The position numbers and the translations under genes are program-made. Shown piece by piece: positions 7,396-15,400 of a DNA stretch of 33,179 nt. The stretch comes from Betaproteobacteria bacterium (GTDB lineage Bacteria; Pseudomonadota; Gammaproteobacteria; Burkholderiales; Burkholderiaceae_D). The stretch's first letter is position 1. Every line of letters begins with the position of its first letter. Below the pieces are notes generated by a model. The model made no database searches. It was not told the DNA's origin and saw only the letters and a program-made list of their open reading frames with translations. Location of the stretch: the NCBI GenBank assembly GCA_016868055.1, contig VGHX01000022.1:1-33179 (forward strand), read 5' to 3'.

Positions 7396-8793
7396 TTACG
7401 CCGCCCTGTCTTGTTGCTCGGTAGGCTGCTCATCCTCAAACGAGCCCTCCCCCAGATCAGGCGCGGCTTGATCAGTAAACGGCAACACATCAAGCTCCAG
7501 CTCGGCTTTGTCGATCAAGTGCTGCGGCAATGCGGCTTTGACAGCAACCCCCAGTTGCTCGAAATCCTTGGCCTGCTTGATCAAATTGGCACGCCCCTGA
7601 TACAACTGCCCGAATGCTTTGCTGTAGCTATTGCGCGCGGCATCGAGCTTGCCGCCGAGCTCTTCCATAGAACGCACAAATACCGCCAGCTTGTGATACA
7701 GCTTGCCGGCGCTATCGGCCAGCGCCGCGCTGTGCGCATTTTGTTTTTCCAGTCGCCACAACTGCCGCACGATATTCAAGCTGGTAAGCAAGGTGGTGGG
7801 CGTAGCCACCAATACATTACGCTCCAGTGCCTGCTGAAACAGTGTCTCATCCGCTCGCAGCGCCTCTACAAATGCTGACTCGACCGGCACAAACATGAAC
7901 ACCATCTCGGGCGAGTTCAGCTCACCCAGATCAAAGTAACGGCGATCAGATAGCTCCTTGATACGGTCGGCGACTGCCTTGACATGCTCACTCAGCGCTT
8001 GCCGACGATCGCGCTCATCCTCGGCGTTGACATAGCGCGTGTACGCGTTCAGCGAGACCTTGGCATCGACGATCAGGTGCTTCGCGTCCGGCAGATAAAT
8101 AATCACGTCCGGGCGCTGCTTGCCATCTTCTGCGTTGAAACTGACCTCGCGACGATAGTCCTTGCCCGCTTGCAGACCCGATCGCGCAAGTACATTTTCA
8201 AGTACCAGCTCACCCCAGTTACCCTGCTTCTTGGCCTGGCCTTTCAACGCGGTCGCCAGATCATGTGCCTCAGCGGTCATTTGCAGGTTTAATGATTTCA
8301 GACTATCAAGCTCGGCTTTCAGCGTGGCCTGCTGCTGCGCGTCTTGGTAATGAATTTCCTCGATCCGCCGCTTGAACTCATTCAGCCGTTCTTTGAACGG
8401 ATCAAGCACGTGGCCCAAGCTCTGCAAGTTCTGCTCACTAAAACGCCTGGATTTATCTTCAAGAATTGTACTGGCGAGATTTTGAAACTCTTCGGTCAGC
8501 GTCTTGCGGGCCGATTCGCTCATCTGCTGTAGACGCGCCAACTGCTGATCTGCGTGACGCTGCTGCTCTGAAGCACGCGCCGCCTCTGCCGCCAATTCGC
8601 GCTGCGATATTGACAACTGTGACTGCAAGGAACTTGCCTGCTCGGTGGCCTGCGCCAGCTGCAGCTCCAGAGCGCGCAGACGCTCTTGGGCTACTGCTTG
8701 CGCCGCGCTATAGCGGGCGCGCATCCACAGTGCCATCAGCAACAAGCCAACGCTCACACCGACGAGCCAAACTAATACCAAACCGACATCCAT
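7396..8793 (-). CDS. rmuC: RmuC family protein (DNA recombination)
   Basis: A 465-residue protein with an N-terminal membrane segment (about 3-24), a long Gln/Ala/Arg-rich coiled coil (about 35-115) and the RmuC domain (about 130-425, including GNWGELVLENVLARSGL, KQRPDVIIYLPDAKHLIVDAKVSLNAY and ATPTTLLTSLN). The family has a restriction-endonuclease-like fold and limits inverted-repeat rearrangements in E. coli; its exact chemistry is not settled. ATG at 8793 follows AAGGAGA, which fixes the start. It converges with the receptor gene, with only 41 bp between them. Confidence 0.95.
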   Translation of the reverse strand: MDVGLVLVWLVGVSVGLLLMALWMRARYSAAQAVAQERLRALELQLAQATEQASSLQSQLSISQRELAAEAARASEQQRHADQQLARLQQMSESARKTLTEEFQNLASTILEDKSRRFSEQNLQSLGHVLDPFKERLNEFKRRIEEIHYQDAQQQATLKAELDSLKSLNLQMTAEAHDLATALKGQAKKQGNWGELVLENVLARSGLQAGKDYRREVSFNAEDGKQRPDVIIYLPDAKHLIVDAKVSLNAYTRYVNAEDERDRRQALSEHVKAVADRIKELSDRRYFDLGELNSPEMVFMFVPVESAFVEALRADETLFQQALERNVLVATPTTLLTSLNIVRQLWRLEKQNAHSAALADSAGKLYHKLAVFVRSMEELGGKLDAARNSYSKAFGQLYQGRANLIKQAKDFEQLGVAVKAALPQHLIDKAELELDVLPFTDQAAPDLGEGSFEDEQPTEQQDRAA

Positions 8794-8925
8794 TCAGAGT
8801 CTCCTTGCCTTTGAGCGCGAGTTTACCGTGACATGAAGCTGTATTCAGCATCGGCAATCGTCACAATAAATTAGAAGGTTTGCTTTAGAATCAAGAATGA
8901 AAAATATCCCTAACGGAGCCACATC

Positions 8926-11070
8926 ATGAGCCTCGCCCCAACCCGCACGTCACGTCGCACCTTTTTGAAGCAGTCTGCAGCGCTGAGTGGCGCATTAGTG
9001 CTCGGGATACAGGGCGCAGATGCCATCGCCGCCGACGCGGCCGAGGTCACGCACTGGGTGGTGATCGCACCCGATGACACGGTCACGATCCGTATTGCGC
9101 GCTCCGAACTTGGCCAGGGAACATTCACGGGCTTGGCGCAATTGGTAGCTGAAGAACTTGGTTGCGAATGGAGCAAAGTACGCGCTGAGTATGCTGACGT
9201 TAATGAGCATATTCGCCGCAACAAAATCTGGAAAGATATGTCGACCGGCGGCAGCCGTGGTATCCGTGACTCGCATGACTATGTACGCAAGGGCGGCGCT
9301 GCGGCGCGCATGATGCTGATTGCGGCAGCCGCGCAGCAGTGGGGTGTGCCAGCTGCCGAGTGCACCGCCGAGAACGGCGTGGTGACTGACCTGTCCGGCA
9401 AAAAACTTCGCTACGGCGAACTTGCTACGCTGGCATCGACCATGCCCGTACCTGAGAACCCACCGCTCAAATCACCCAAGGAATGGAAAATCGCCGGCAC
9501 ATCGCCAGTACGATTTGATATCCCGGCCAAAGTGAATGGCTCGCAAGTCTACGCCTCCGATGTACGACTACCCGGCATGCTGCATGCCTCGATACTGCAA
9601 AGCCCGGTGTTCGGTGGCTTCCTTAAAAGCCATGACGACAGCGCAGCGCTTGCCATGCCCGGTGTCAAGCGTGTAGTGACCGGTGATGATTGGGTCGCGG
9701 TGCTGGCTACCAACTGGTGGCAAGCAAATCAGGCGCTGCAAAAAATCAAGGTGAGCTGGGAGAGCGGCAATAAAGACAAAGTCTCCAGCGAGTCCATCAT
9801 GGGATATTTGCGCGAAGGGCTGGCCCAACAGAACGCGCCTGTGGCGCGCAAAGATGGCGATGTCGATCGCGTGTTTGCCAATGCACACAAGGTGTTAGAG
9901 GCCGAGTATTACACCGGCTTCATGAACCACGCCACCATGGAGCCGCAAAATGCTGCCGCGCTTTATTCGCCGGATAAGTTGGAGGTGTGGGTAGGTACCC
10001 AAAACGGCGAGTCTTCGATTGCCGCAGCCGCCGATGCGTCTGGACTGCCACTGCAAAAAATTCATGTGCACAAAATGCACGCCGGCGGTGGCTTCGGTCG
10101 ACGTGGCCCGCATCAGGATTTCACTAAACAGGCCGTCAAAATCGCGATGGCGGTTCCAGGCACACCCATCCGTCTGCAATGGTCACGCGAAGAAGACATG
10201 CGTCAGGGTCGCTACCGGCCGGTATCGCTGGTCAAGATTCGCGGCGCGCTGGACAAACAAGGCAACTGGGTAGGCTGGCATGTGCGTCAGTCTGATCAAT
10301 CGATCGCCATCACGGTTTACCCGCAATTCGTCAAAGACGGGGTTGACCAGATTAACACCCGGGTATTCAGAGATAACCCTTACGCAGTGCCGAATTTTAC
10401 GAACGAGTATATGATTAGAGATGTTCATGTACCGCCAGGTTTCTGGCGCGCCGTGGCGCATACCAATAACCCGTTTTACCGTGAGTGCTTCATCGATGAG
10501 CTGGCGCATGCAGCAGGTAAAGACCCGGTGCAGTTTCGTCGTCCACTCCTTCAAGGTAAAAAAGATCTGGCAGTGCTGGACGCTGTCGCAGAGGCAATTG
10601 GCTGGAGCAAGCCGCCTGCCAAGGGTATCCATCGCGGGATCGCCGTGGTGGACTCGTACGGCAGTTTTACCGCGGCAGCGGTGGAGCTCAAGCTAACTAA
10701 CGGTAAAGAGATCGAGGTAAAACGGGTTGCGGTGGCGATCGACTGTGGTCACGTGGTGCACCCGGATGCGGTCAAGGCTCAGATTGAGGGTGGTGTGTTC
10801 TGGGGACTTTCCGCGATCATGAATGAAGAGATCACGATCGAAAATGGCGCTGTGAAGCAGTCGAATTTTCATGATTACCCGCTGGCTCGAATTAATGTCA
10901 AACCCGAAATTATTCCGGTGCTGGTTCCCACCCTTGATTTCTGGGGTGGCGTTGGCGAGCCGCCGATCGGTGGCGTAATACCTGCGATGGTAAATGCGTT
11001 GTTCTCTGCGACCGGCAAGCGCCTTTACTCGCTGCCGCTTAAGCATCATGGCTTTCGATATAAAGCGTAG
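8926..11070 (+). CDS. Tat-exported molybdopterin hydroxylase large subunit (IorB / xanthine dehydrogenase family)
   Basis: The 714-residue protein opens with a twin-arginine signal (SRRTFLK, R10-R11, then a hydrophobic stretch to about 36), so it should be exported folded to the periplasm. The body matches the molybdenum-cofactor subunit of the isoquinoline oxidoreductase/aldehyde dehydrogenase branch: SELGQGTFTGLAQLVAEEL, GGGFGRRG near the middle, GFWRAVAHTNN, and GGVGEPPIGG with the likely catalytic Glu678. Such enzymes normally need a small [2Fe-2S] subunit (IorA type), often with a c-type cytochrome and maturation genes. None flanks it: the neighbours are rmuC and a sodium channel. Substrate is unknown; aldehydes or N-heterocycles are family possibilities. 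A weak GGAG precedes the ATG. Confidence 0.9.
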   Translation: MSLAPTRTSRRTFLKQSAALSGALVLGIQGADAIAADAAEVTHWVVIAPDDTVTIRIARSELGQGTFTGLAQLVAEELGCEWSKVRAEYADVNEHIRRNKIWKDMSTGGSRGIRDSHDYVRKGGAAARMMLIAAAAQQWGVPAAECTAENGVVTDLSGKKLRYGELATLASTMPVPENPPLKSPKEWKIAGTSPVRFDIPAKVNGSQVYASDVRLPGMLHASILQSPVFGGFLKSHDDSAALAMPGVKRVVTGDDWVAVLATNWWQANQALQKIKVSWESGNKDKVSSESIMGYLREGLAQQNAPVARKDGDVDRVFANAHKVLEAEYYTGFMNHATMEPQNAAALYSPDKLEVWVGTQNGESSIAAAADASGLPLQKIHVHKMHAGGGFGRRGPHQDFTKQAVKIAMAVPGTPIRLQWSREEDMRQGRYRPVSLVKIRGALDKQGNWVGWHVRQSDQSIAITVYPQFVKDGVDQINTRVFRDNPYAVPNFTNEYMIRDVHVPPGFWRAVAHTNNPFYRECFIDELAHAAGKDPVQFRRPLLQGKKDLAVLDAVAEAIGWSKPPAKGIHRGIAVVDSYGSFTAAAVELKLTNGKEIEVKRVAVAIDCGHVVHPDAVKAQIEGGVFWGLSAIMNEEITIENGAVKQSNFHDYPLARINVKPEIIPVLVPTLDFWGGVGEPPIGGVIPAMVNALFSATGKRLYSLPLKHHGFRYKA

Positions 11071-11104
11071 TGACGTCAGGGCCAGCTAGACGCGTCCTGT
11101 AAAA

Positions 11105-11140
11105 TTATGGGTTTCGCAGTTTAATTTATCAAACCCATAA
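11105..11140. repeat. Perfect 10-bp inverted repeat before the sodium channel gene
   Basis: TTATGGGTTT at 11105-11114 is inverted at 11131-11140 (AAACCCATAA) with a 16-nt A+T-rich spacer. It lies 10 bp before the channel start and 34 bp after the hydroxylase stop. No T-run follows. It could be an operator, a 5' mRNA hairpin that hides the channel's start region, or a weak terminator. Confidence 0.5.
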
Positions 11141-11150
11141 CAAGCCGCTC

Positions 11151-11951
11151 ATGGAACACGTCGCGCAAGGCTCCGGATGGAGACAATCGATAGAGAACTT
11201 CATCGGTAACCCAACAATCCAGCACACGCTGGTTGTGCTGATTGTCGTCAACGCTCTAATCCTTGGCTTGGAAACTAGCCACACCGTGATGGAAGTCGCG
11301 GGTCATGAATTGCACCTGATCGACCAAGTTATTCTCTGGATTTTTATTGCCGAGCTTGTACTGTTAATGGCGGCGCGCGGCTTGGGTTTTTTCAAGGATC
11401 CTTGGTGCGTCTTTGACTTCGTCGTGATTGGTATTGCTTTGGTGCCGGCAACCGGTAGCCTGTCGGTGCTGCGGGCGCTGCGGGTACTGCGGGTGCTACG
11501 ACTCGTCAATAAAATCGAAAGCATGCGTAAAGTGGTAGTGGGTTTATTGCACTCGCTACCCAGTTTGAGCTCCGTATTTGGGTTGATCTTGGTAATCTTT
11601 TATGTATTCGCAGTGATTGCCACAAACATGTTTGGCGAACGCTTCCCGGATTTATTTGGTGACCTTGGCACCACGATGTTCACGCTGTTTCAGGTAATGA
11701 CACTGGAAAGCTGGTCGGAAGGTGTAGCGCGACCGGTGATGGAAATCTTCCCGCATGCATGGGTGTTTTTCGTTATATTCATTTTCATCGCTACCTTTGT
11801 GATTATTAATTTGTTCATTGCGGTGATTGTAGATTCTTTAAATTCGAGCAAGCAGCCTCCCAAGCCGCCGGAAAACCCGGTCGTGCTTGAGTTGCGCGCG
11901 CTGCGCGCTGAGCTGGCTGAGTTGCGGCAACAGGTTGGGCGTAGCGATTGA
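11151..11951 (+). CDS. NaChBac-type voltage-gated sodium channel
   Basis: A 266-residue six-helix channel subunit that should form homotetramers in the inner membrane. The S4 voltage sensor has Arg108, 111, 114 and 117, every third residue, followed by Lys121. The selectivity filter is TLESWSE (184-190), close to TLESWAS of NaChBac and TLESWSM of NavAb; the Glu186 ring marks Na+ selectivity. S5 is about 138-160, S6 about 203-228. A proline-rich linker (KQPPKPPENP) leads to a short C-terminal coiled coil (about 243-262), the tetramerisation helix of this family. In bacteria such channels are tied to motility, pH or Na+ homeostasis. No clear ribosome binding site precedes the ATG at 11151. The last position of the filter is Glu, where known channels have Ser or Met. 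Confidence 0.95.
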   Translation: MEHVAQGSGWRQSIENFIGNPTIQHTLVVLIVVNALILGLETSHTVMEVAGHELHLIDQVILWIFIAELVLLMAARGLGFFKDPWCVFDFVVIGIALVPATGSLSVLRALRVLRVLRLVNKIESMRKVVVGLLHSLPSLSSVFGLILVIFYVFAVIATNMFGERFPDLFGDLGTTMFTLFQVMTLESWSEGVARPVMEIFPHAWVFFVIFIFIATFVIINLFIAVIVDSLNSSKQPPKPPENPVVLELRALRAELAELRQQVGRSD

Positions 11952-12034
11952 AACCCAATCTACCAATTGGCGCTGGTTGCCATGGGTTGACCACGGTGAC
12001 CCGAGCTTGATCAAAGTCGGCACTGGAAAGAAAA

Positions 12035-12063
12035 ACGGGCCAGCACTTTTGGTGCTGGCCCGT
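12035..12063 (-). terminator. Strong intrinsic terminator after tRNA-Arg (probably bidirectional)
   Basis: ACGGGCCAGCAC (12035-12046) pairs perfectly with GTGCTGGCCCGT (12052-12063) around a 5-nt loop. Read on the minus strand the stem is followed by TTTTTCTTT, 20 nt past the tRNA 3' end. On the plus strand it can also end the sodium channel transcript, though the T-run there is poorer. Confidence 0.9.
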
Positions 12064-12083
12064 TGTCTTTATTGCAGTGTTTG

Positions 12084-12160
12084 TGGCGCGGCCGGCAGGA
12101 ATTGAACCCACGACCCCTTGGTTCGTAGCCAAGTACTCTATCCAGCTGAGCTACGGCCGC
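12084..12160 (-). tRNA. tRNA-Arg (anticodon ACG)
   Basis: A full 77-nt cloverleaf on the minus strand. The acceptor stem is GCGGCCG/CGGCCGC, the D arm is GCTC...GAGT, the anticodon stem is CTTGG/CCAAG with loop CTACGAA (anticodon ACG, A34 expected to become inosine and read CGU/CGC/CGA). The T arm is GTGGG TTCAATT CCTGC, the discriminator is G and CCA is encoded. The 3' flank is not disturbed by an integrated element. Confidence 0.97.
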
Positions 12161-12171
12161 GCGGAGGCGAG

Positions 12172-12201
12172 AGTATAGCCGAGTTGCTGCCTATCGGGCA
12201 A
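12172..12201 (-). promoter_or_regulatory. Sigma-70 promoter of tRNA-Arg
   Basis: On the minus strand TTGCCC (12196-12201) and TATACT (12172-12177) are spaced by 18 bp, followed by a C-rich CTCGCCTCC stretch just before the mature tRNA, as is common for stable RNA promoters. Confidence 0.7.
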
Positions 12202-12222
12202 CCGAGCACTTCGCCGACATCA

Positions 12223-12531
12223 CTAAGGCGCGTTGCGCTTGCGCGGGTAGAGATCGTGCCCTGCTTCATTGATCTGCTGACGCAACTCTTTACGCTCTTC
12301 CGGCGTGAGTCGCTGCGGCCGCTTTGAATCGTCCTGCGCAGGTCTGGCAGGCGCCGGATGCGCTGGTGCGGCTTGACGGGCGTCGTCGCGTCGCGGCTTG
12401 GGTGGCTGCGCTGGTGGCGCTGAGTCCTGTCGGCTTTGCCCCGGCGCGGGGCGCGGCGGCGTCTCGGCCATACCCATTCCTGCCACCATCAAGGTGGCTA
12501 GCAAGGTGAGCGGTAAGAGCCGTTTGTTCAT
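12223..12531 (-). CDS. Small exported Pro/Ala/Arg-rich protein
   Basis: A 102-residue protein with a signal peptide (about 1-22, MNKRLLPLTLLATLMVAGM then MAET). The middle is low-complexity, rich in Pro, Ala, Arg and Gln, and the C-terminus is a short charged helix motif RLTPEERKELRQQINEAGHDLYP. That tail recurs in small uncharacterised betaproteobacterial proteins I have seen, but I know no function. ATG at 12531 is preferred over the TTG one codon earlier. It lies between the tRNA and ompR, reading away from ompR. Confidence 0.7.
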   Translation of the reverse strand: MNKRLLPLTLLATLMVAGMGMAETPPRPAPGQSRQDSAPPAQPPKPRRDDARQAAPAHPAPARPAQDDSKRPQRLTPEERKELRQQINEAGHDLYPRKRNAP

Positions 12532-12621
12532 CAATAGCGATCTGTTCAGGAAGTGGGATCCCCCTCAAGCCCTCTAGTGTACTTTTTCACGCGGGTCATC
12601 GGTGCTGAGCCTGGGCCAAGT

Positions 12622-12637
12622 TTGTAAGGCATTGTAA
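12622..12637 (+). promoter_or_regulatory. Helically phased direct repeat upstream of ompR
   Basis: TTGTAA occurs at 12622-12627 and again at 12632-12637, one helical turn apart, about 52 bp before the ompR start. Winged-helix regulators such as OmpR bind tandem half-sites with this phasing, so autoregulation is possible. The sequence itself does not match the E. coli OmpR site closely. Confidence 0.25.
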
Positions 12638-12688
12638 TAGCCATCGCTACCCAAACCTGCACCGCGCGTTCGACGTTAACATACGGTC

Positions 12689-13456
12689 ATGAGCCCGACC
12701 AACCCGGTCACACCCGTCTTGTCCAAGCGCAGTCCCGGCAATCAGGCACGCATCCTGGTGGTCGATGATGATGCCCGTCTGCGCGACTTGCTTAAACGCT
12801 TCCTCAGCGAGAGTGGCTTCGCGGTAGTGGTCGCTGGCAGCGCCGTCGAGATGAACCGCTTTTGGCTGCGCGAGCGCTTCGATCTGCTGGTACTTGATCT
12901 GATGCTACCCGGCGAGGACGGCATCTCGATCTGTCAGCGGCTACGGAACGGCGGTGACCAGACGCCCGTCATCATGCTGACAGCGAAAGGCGACGATGGT
13001 GACCGCATCAGCGGACTAGACGCGGGGGCTGATGATTACCTGCCCAAGCCATTCAACCCGCGCGAGCTGCTCGCGCGTATTTCTGCCGTGCTGCGTCGCG
13101 CGCTGCCTGATGACCTGCCAGGTGCACCGTCGGACAAACCCGAGACCTATGTATTCGGCGAGTTCAGTTTTGATCTTGAAAAACGCACACTCACCAAGCA
13201 AGGCGAGCTGGTACCACTTACGAGCGGCGAGTTCTCGGTGCTGAAAGTATTGGCGCGCCATGCGCGTCAACCGCTCTCGCGCGAAAAGCTGATGGAGCTC
13301 GCGCGTGGCCGCGAGTACGAGGTGTTTGATCGCAGCCTGGATGTTCAGATCTCTCGCCTGCGCAAGCTGATCGAGCCCGATCCCTCCACCCCTCGCTTTA
13401 TCCAGACCGTATGGGGTCTGGGTTACGTATTTATACCCGACGGTATAAAAGCCTGA
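12689..13456 (+). CDS. ompR: OmpR-type response regulator (OmpR/RisA)
   Basis: A 255-residue regulator with a receiver domain (acid residues D26-D28, phospho-acceptor D70 in LLVLDLMLPGEDG, K120 in DDYLPKPF) and a winged-helix DNA-binding domain (about 155-250, ending FIQTVWGLGYVFIPDG). The sequence fits the OmpR subgroup, called RisA in Bordetella, which controls outer-membrane, osmotic and stress genes. A 20-residue N-terminal extension before ARILVVDDD is somewhat longer than in E. coli. The partner kinase gene starts 4 bp after the stop, so they form one operon. Confidence 0.93.
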   Translation: MSPTNPVTPVLSKRSPGNQARILVVDDDARLRDLLKRFLSESGFAVVVAGSAVEMNRFWLRERFDLLVLDLMLPGEDGISICQRLRNGGDQTPVIMLTAKGDDGDRISGLDAGADDYLPKPFNPRELLARISAVLRRALPDDLPGAPSDKPETYVFGEFSFDLEKRTLTKQGELVPLTSGEFSVLKVLARHARQPLSREKLMELARGREYEVFDRSLDVQISRLRKLIEPDPSTPRFIQTVWGLGYVFIPDGIKA

Positions 13457-13460
13457 CACG

Positions 13461-14795
13461 ATGCCCATGCAAGAGCGAAGCTGGCTGAGAAGTGGGCTGC
13501 TGTGGCGAACCTTCTTCCTGCTGGCATTTTTGATTGCGGTGAGTATGGCGGCGTGGGTCGCTAGTTTTCGGGTGGTGGAGCGCACGCCACGCAGCGAACA
13601 GATAGCAGCACAGGTCGACTCGATCGTTACGATTACCCGCGCTGCGTTGCTTCACTCGGCGCCGATGCTGCGACGCGAGCTGTTACTGGACCTCGCGATT
13701 ACGCAAGGCATTCGCATCTACCCCAAAGAACTCACCGACAACATGGAGGCACTGCCAGATACCGAGCTGGTTCGTCTGGTCACAGAAAACGTACGTCGGC
13801 GCCTCGATAATAGAACCGAGTTTGCAGGCGAGGTGAACGGTGAGGAAGGCTTCTGGGTTAGTTTTTATATTGACGACGATGACTACTGGCTGATGCTGGA
13901 CTCAGACCTCATTGAGGGCGCATCGAGTATTCAATGGATAGGCTGGGCAGGCGTGACGCTATTGTTATCTCTGGTCGGCGCGGTATTCATCAGCCGCCTG
14001 ATCAATCAACCACTGGCGCGGTTATCAACAGCGGCACGCGCGATTGCGCGCGGCAAATCGCCGCCGCGTTTGCCCGAGTCAGGCCCGGCAGAAATTCGTG
14101 AGGCAAACCGTAGCTTCAATCAGATGGTGCAAGACCTGGAACAGGTGGCGTCTGACCGCGCGGTCATCCTGGCTGGTATCTCGCATGATCTTCGTACCCC
14201 TATCGCGCGTATGTTGCTGGAAGTCGAGATGGGTACGTTGTCTGATGAAGCCAAGCGCGGTATGCAATCTGATTTAGCGCAGATGGAATCCATCATCGCG
14301 CAATTCCTTGACTACGCTCGTCCTGCGGAGCCGGACACGCACTCGACATTTGATCTGTCGGCACTACTCAAACAAGCCGCGCAGGAAGCGCAGCGCACCA
14401 CTGATGTGGGGCTACATTGCGAGCTTGGAGATAATCTCTACGTCGTCGGTAATCCGGTAGAGATCGCACGTGCCATCAGTAACTTGATCGAGAACGCACG
14501 TCGGTACGGCAAATCACCGTCATCACGGCGAGCCGAGATCGAGATTCGCGCACGACGTGATCACGCCGAAATACTGGTCGAGGTACTAGATAAAGGCGCG
14601 GGTATCCCTGAATCAAAAATCCCTTACCTGCTGCGACCCTTCACGCGCATGGATACGGCGCGTAGCCAAGCCAACGGGGCGGGACTTGGGCTGGCGATTG
14701 TCGATCGTATCGTTCAACGACACCGTGGAAAGCTGAACATAAAAAACCGCGAGGGGGGTGGCCTCGCGGTTCGTATCTGGCTGAAATCTGCCTAG
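13461..14795 (+). CDS. envZ: EnvZ-type sensor histidine kinase (EnvZ/RisS)
   Basis: A 444-residue inner-membrane kinase: TM1 about 14-36, a periplasmic loop to about 157, TM2 about 158-179, HAMP about 180-232, then a HisKA domain with H242 in GISHDLRTPIAR and an ATPase domain (NLIENARRYG N-box, DKGAGIPESKI, GAGLGLAIVDRIVQRH). The HDLRTP phospho-site and short loop match the EnvZ group. It pairs with the upstream OmpR. The last 20 codons also carry, on the other strand, the terminator of the convergent operon, which constrains the codons for NREGGGLAVR. Confidence 0.93.
   Translation: MPMQERSWLRSGLLWRTFFLLAFLIAVSMAAWVASFRVVERTPRSEQIAAQVDSIVTITRAALLHSAPMLRRELLLDLAITQGIRIYPKELTDNMEALPDTELVRLVTENVRRRLDNRTEFAGEVNGEEGFWVSFYIDDDDYWLMLDSDLIEGASSIQWIGWAGVTLLLSLVGAVFISRLINQPLARLSTAARAIARGKSPPRLPESGPAEIREANRSFNQMVQDLEQVASDRAVILAGISHDLRTPIARMLLEVEMGTLSDEAKRGMQSDLAQMESIIAQFLDYARPAEPDTHSTFDLSALLKQAAQEAQRTTDVGLHCELGDNLYVVGNPVEIARAISNLIENARRYGKSPSSRRAEIEIRARRDHAEILVEVLDKGAGIPESKIPYLLRPFTRMDTARSQANGAGLGLAIVDRIVQRHRGKLNIKNREGGGLAVRIWLKSA
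14741..14771 (-). terminator. Intrinsic terminator of the DUF3501 operon, embedded in envZ
   Basis: AACCGCGAGG (14745-14754) pairs perfectly with CCTCGCGGTT (14762-14771). Read on the minus strand the stem runs into six Ts (14746-14741), the canonical form. It lies 35 nt past the stop of the leftward DUF3501 gene but inside the coding end of envZ on the plus strand. Confidence 0.85.
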
Positions 14796-14805
14796 ACAAA
14801 CGATA

Positions 14806-15387
14806 TCAGGCCAAGTCTTTCAGCAAAGCAGCCAGTGTTTCCTGTGGCAGTTCTTCGAGGTGCACGGGATAGTTGGGATGATCGCAACCCACCATCATCT
14901 GTGCGCCGCCTTTGAGTGCTGCTTTCATTTCCGAAGTAAGTTCAAAGCGCACGAAATGTACCGCCGAGGTTTTTTCTTCGTTCTCGCGGTCAAGGTCTTC
15001 GTCCGCGATCGCGTAAACGCGCGGCTGACCTTCCACCTGAACGAATAGACGGTCTTCAATGCCAATCAACTTCGCCAGCGCCGCTTTACGGTCGCTCACG
15101 TTTTGATACTCGATCAGCATAGTCGCTTTGAAGTTGCTGCCGTCCGGGCAAAGCGGATTGTAAGCGTCCAGCTCAGACTGAATACCTTCGTCTTCAAAAA
15201 TCTTTTCGATGCGCAGCATTTCCTGCACCTGGTAGCGCAGCGTCATCTCATCTTCGAATAGCAAAGTGACGTGGTTACCCAGATGAACCGTACGCAGCTT
15301 CTTATGCTCGATAACCTGCTGACGAAACTCCGGGCGCTTCTTGGAGTACACCTCCAGACTCATCAAGCTATCACGTGAAATAATCAT
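14806..15387 (-). CDS. DUF3501 family protein
   Basis: A 193-residue protein of the DUF3501 family, recognisable from its standing next to a rubrerythrin/Fe-S oxidoreductase pair and by KKRPEFRQQVIEHKKLRTVHLGNHVTLLFEDE at the N-terminus. No catalytic residue is known; the protein is soluble and acidic. A GGAGG precedes the ATG at 15387. It is the last gene of a three-gene leftward operon, 13 nt after the Fe-S protein. Conserved association suggests it serves the same redox process. Confidence 0.9.
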   Translation of the reverse strand: MIISRDSLMSLEVYSKKRPEFRQQVIEHKKLRTVHLGNHVTLLFEDEMTLRYQVQEMLRIEKIFEDEGIQSELDAYNPLCPDGSNFKATMLIEYQNVSDRKAALAKLIGIEDRLFVQVEGQPRVYAIADEDLDRENEEKTSAVHFVRFELTSEMKAALKGGAQMMVGCDHPNYPVHLEELPQETLAALLKDLA

Positions 15388-15400
15388 GGCAATCCTCCGT

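Noticed and set aside
11815-12132. Minus-strand ORF beginning MATNQGVVGSIPAGRATNT
   Set aside because: The GVVGSIPAGRATN start is the classic mistranslation of a tRNA 3' half; it is tRNA-Arg plus terminator and the 3' end of the channel gene read antisense.
12084-12160. tRNA-Arg as an attachment site of an integrated element
   Set aside because: Flanking genes are ordinary, and I found no integrase or direct repeat of the tRNA 3' end in the window.
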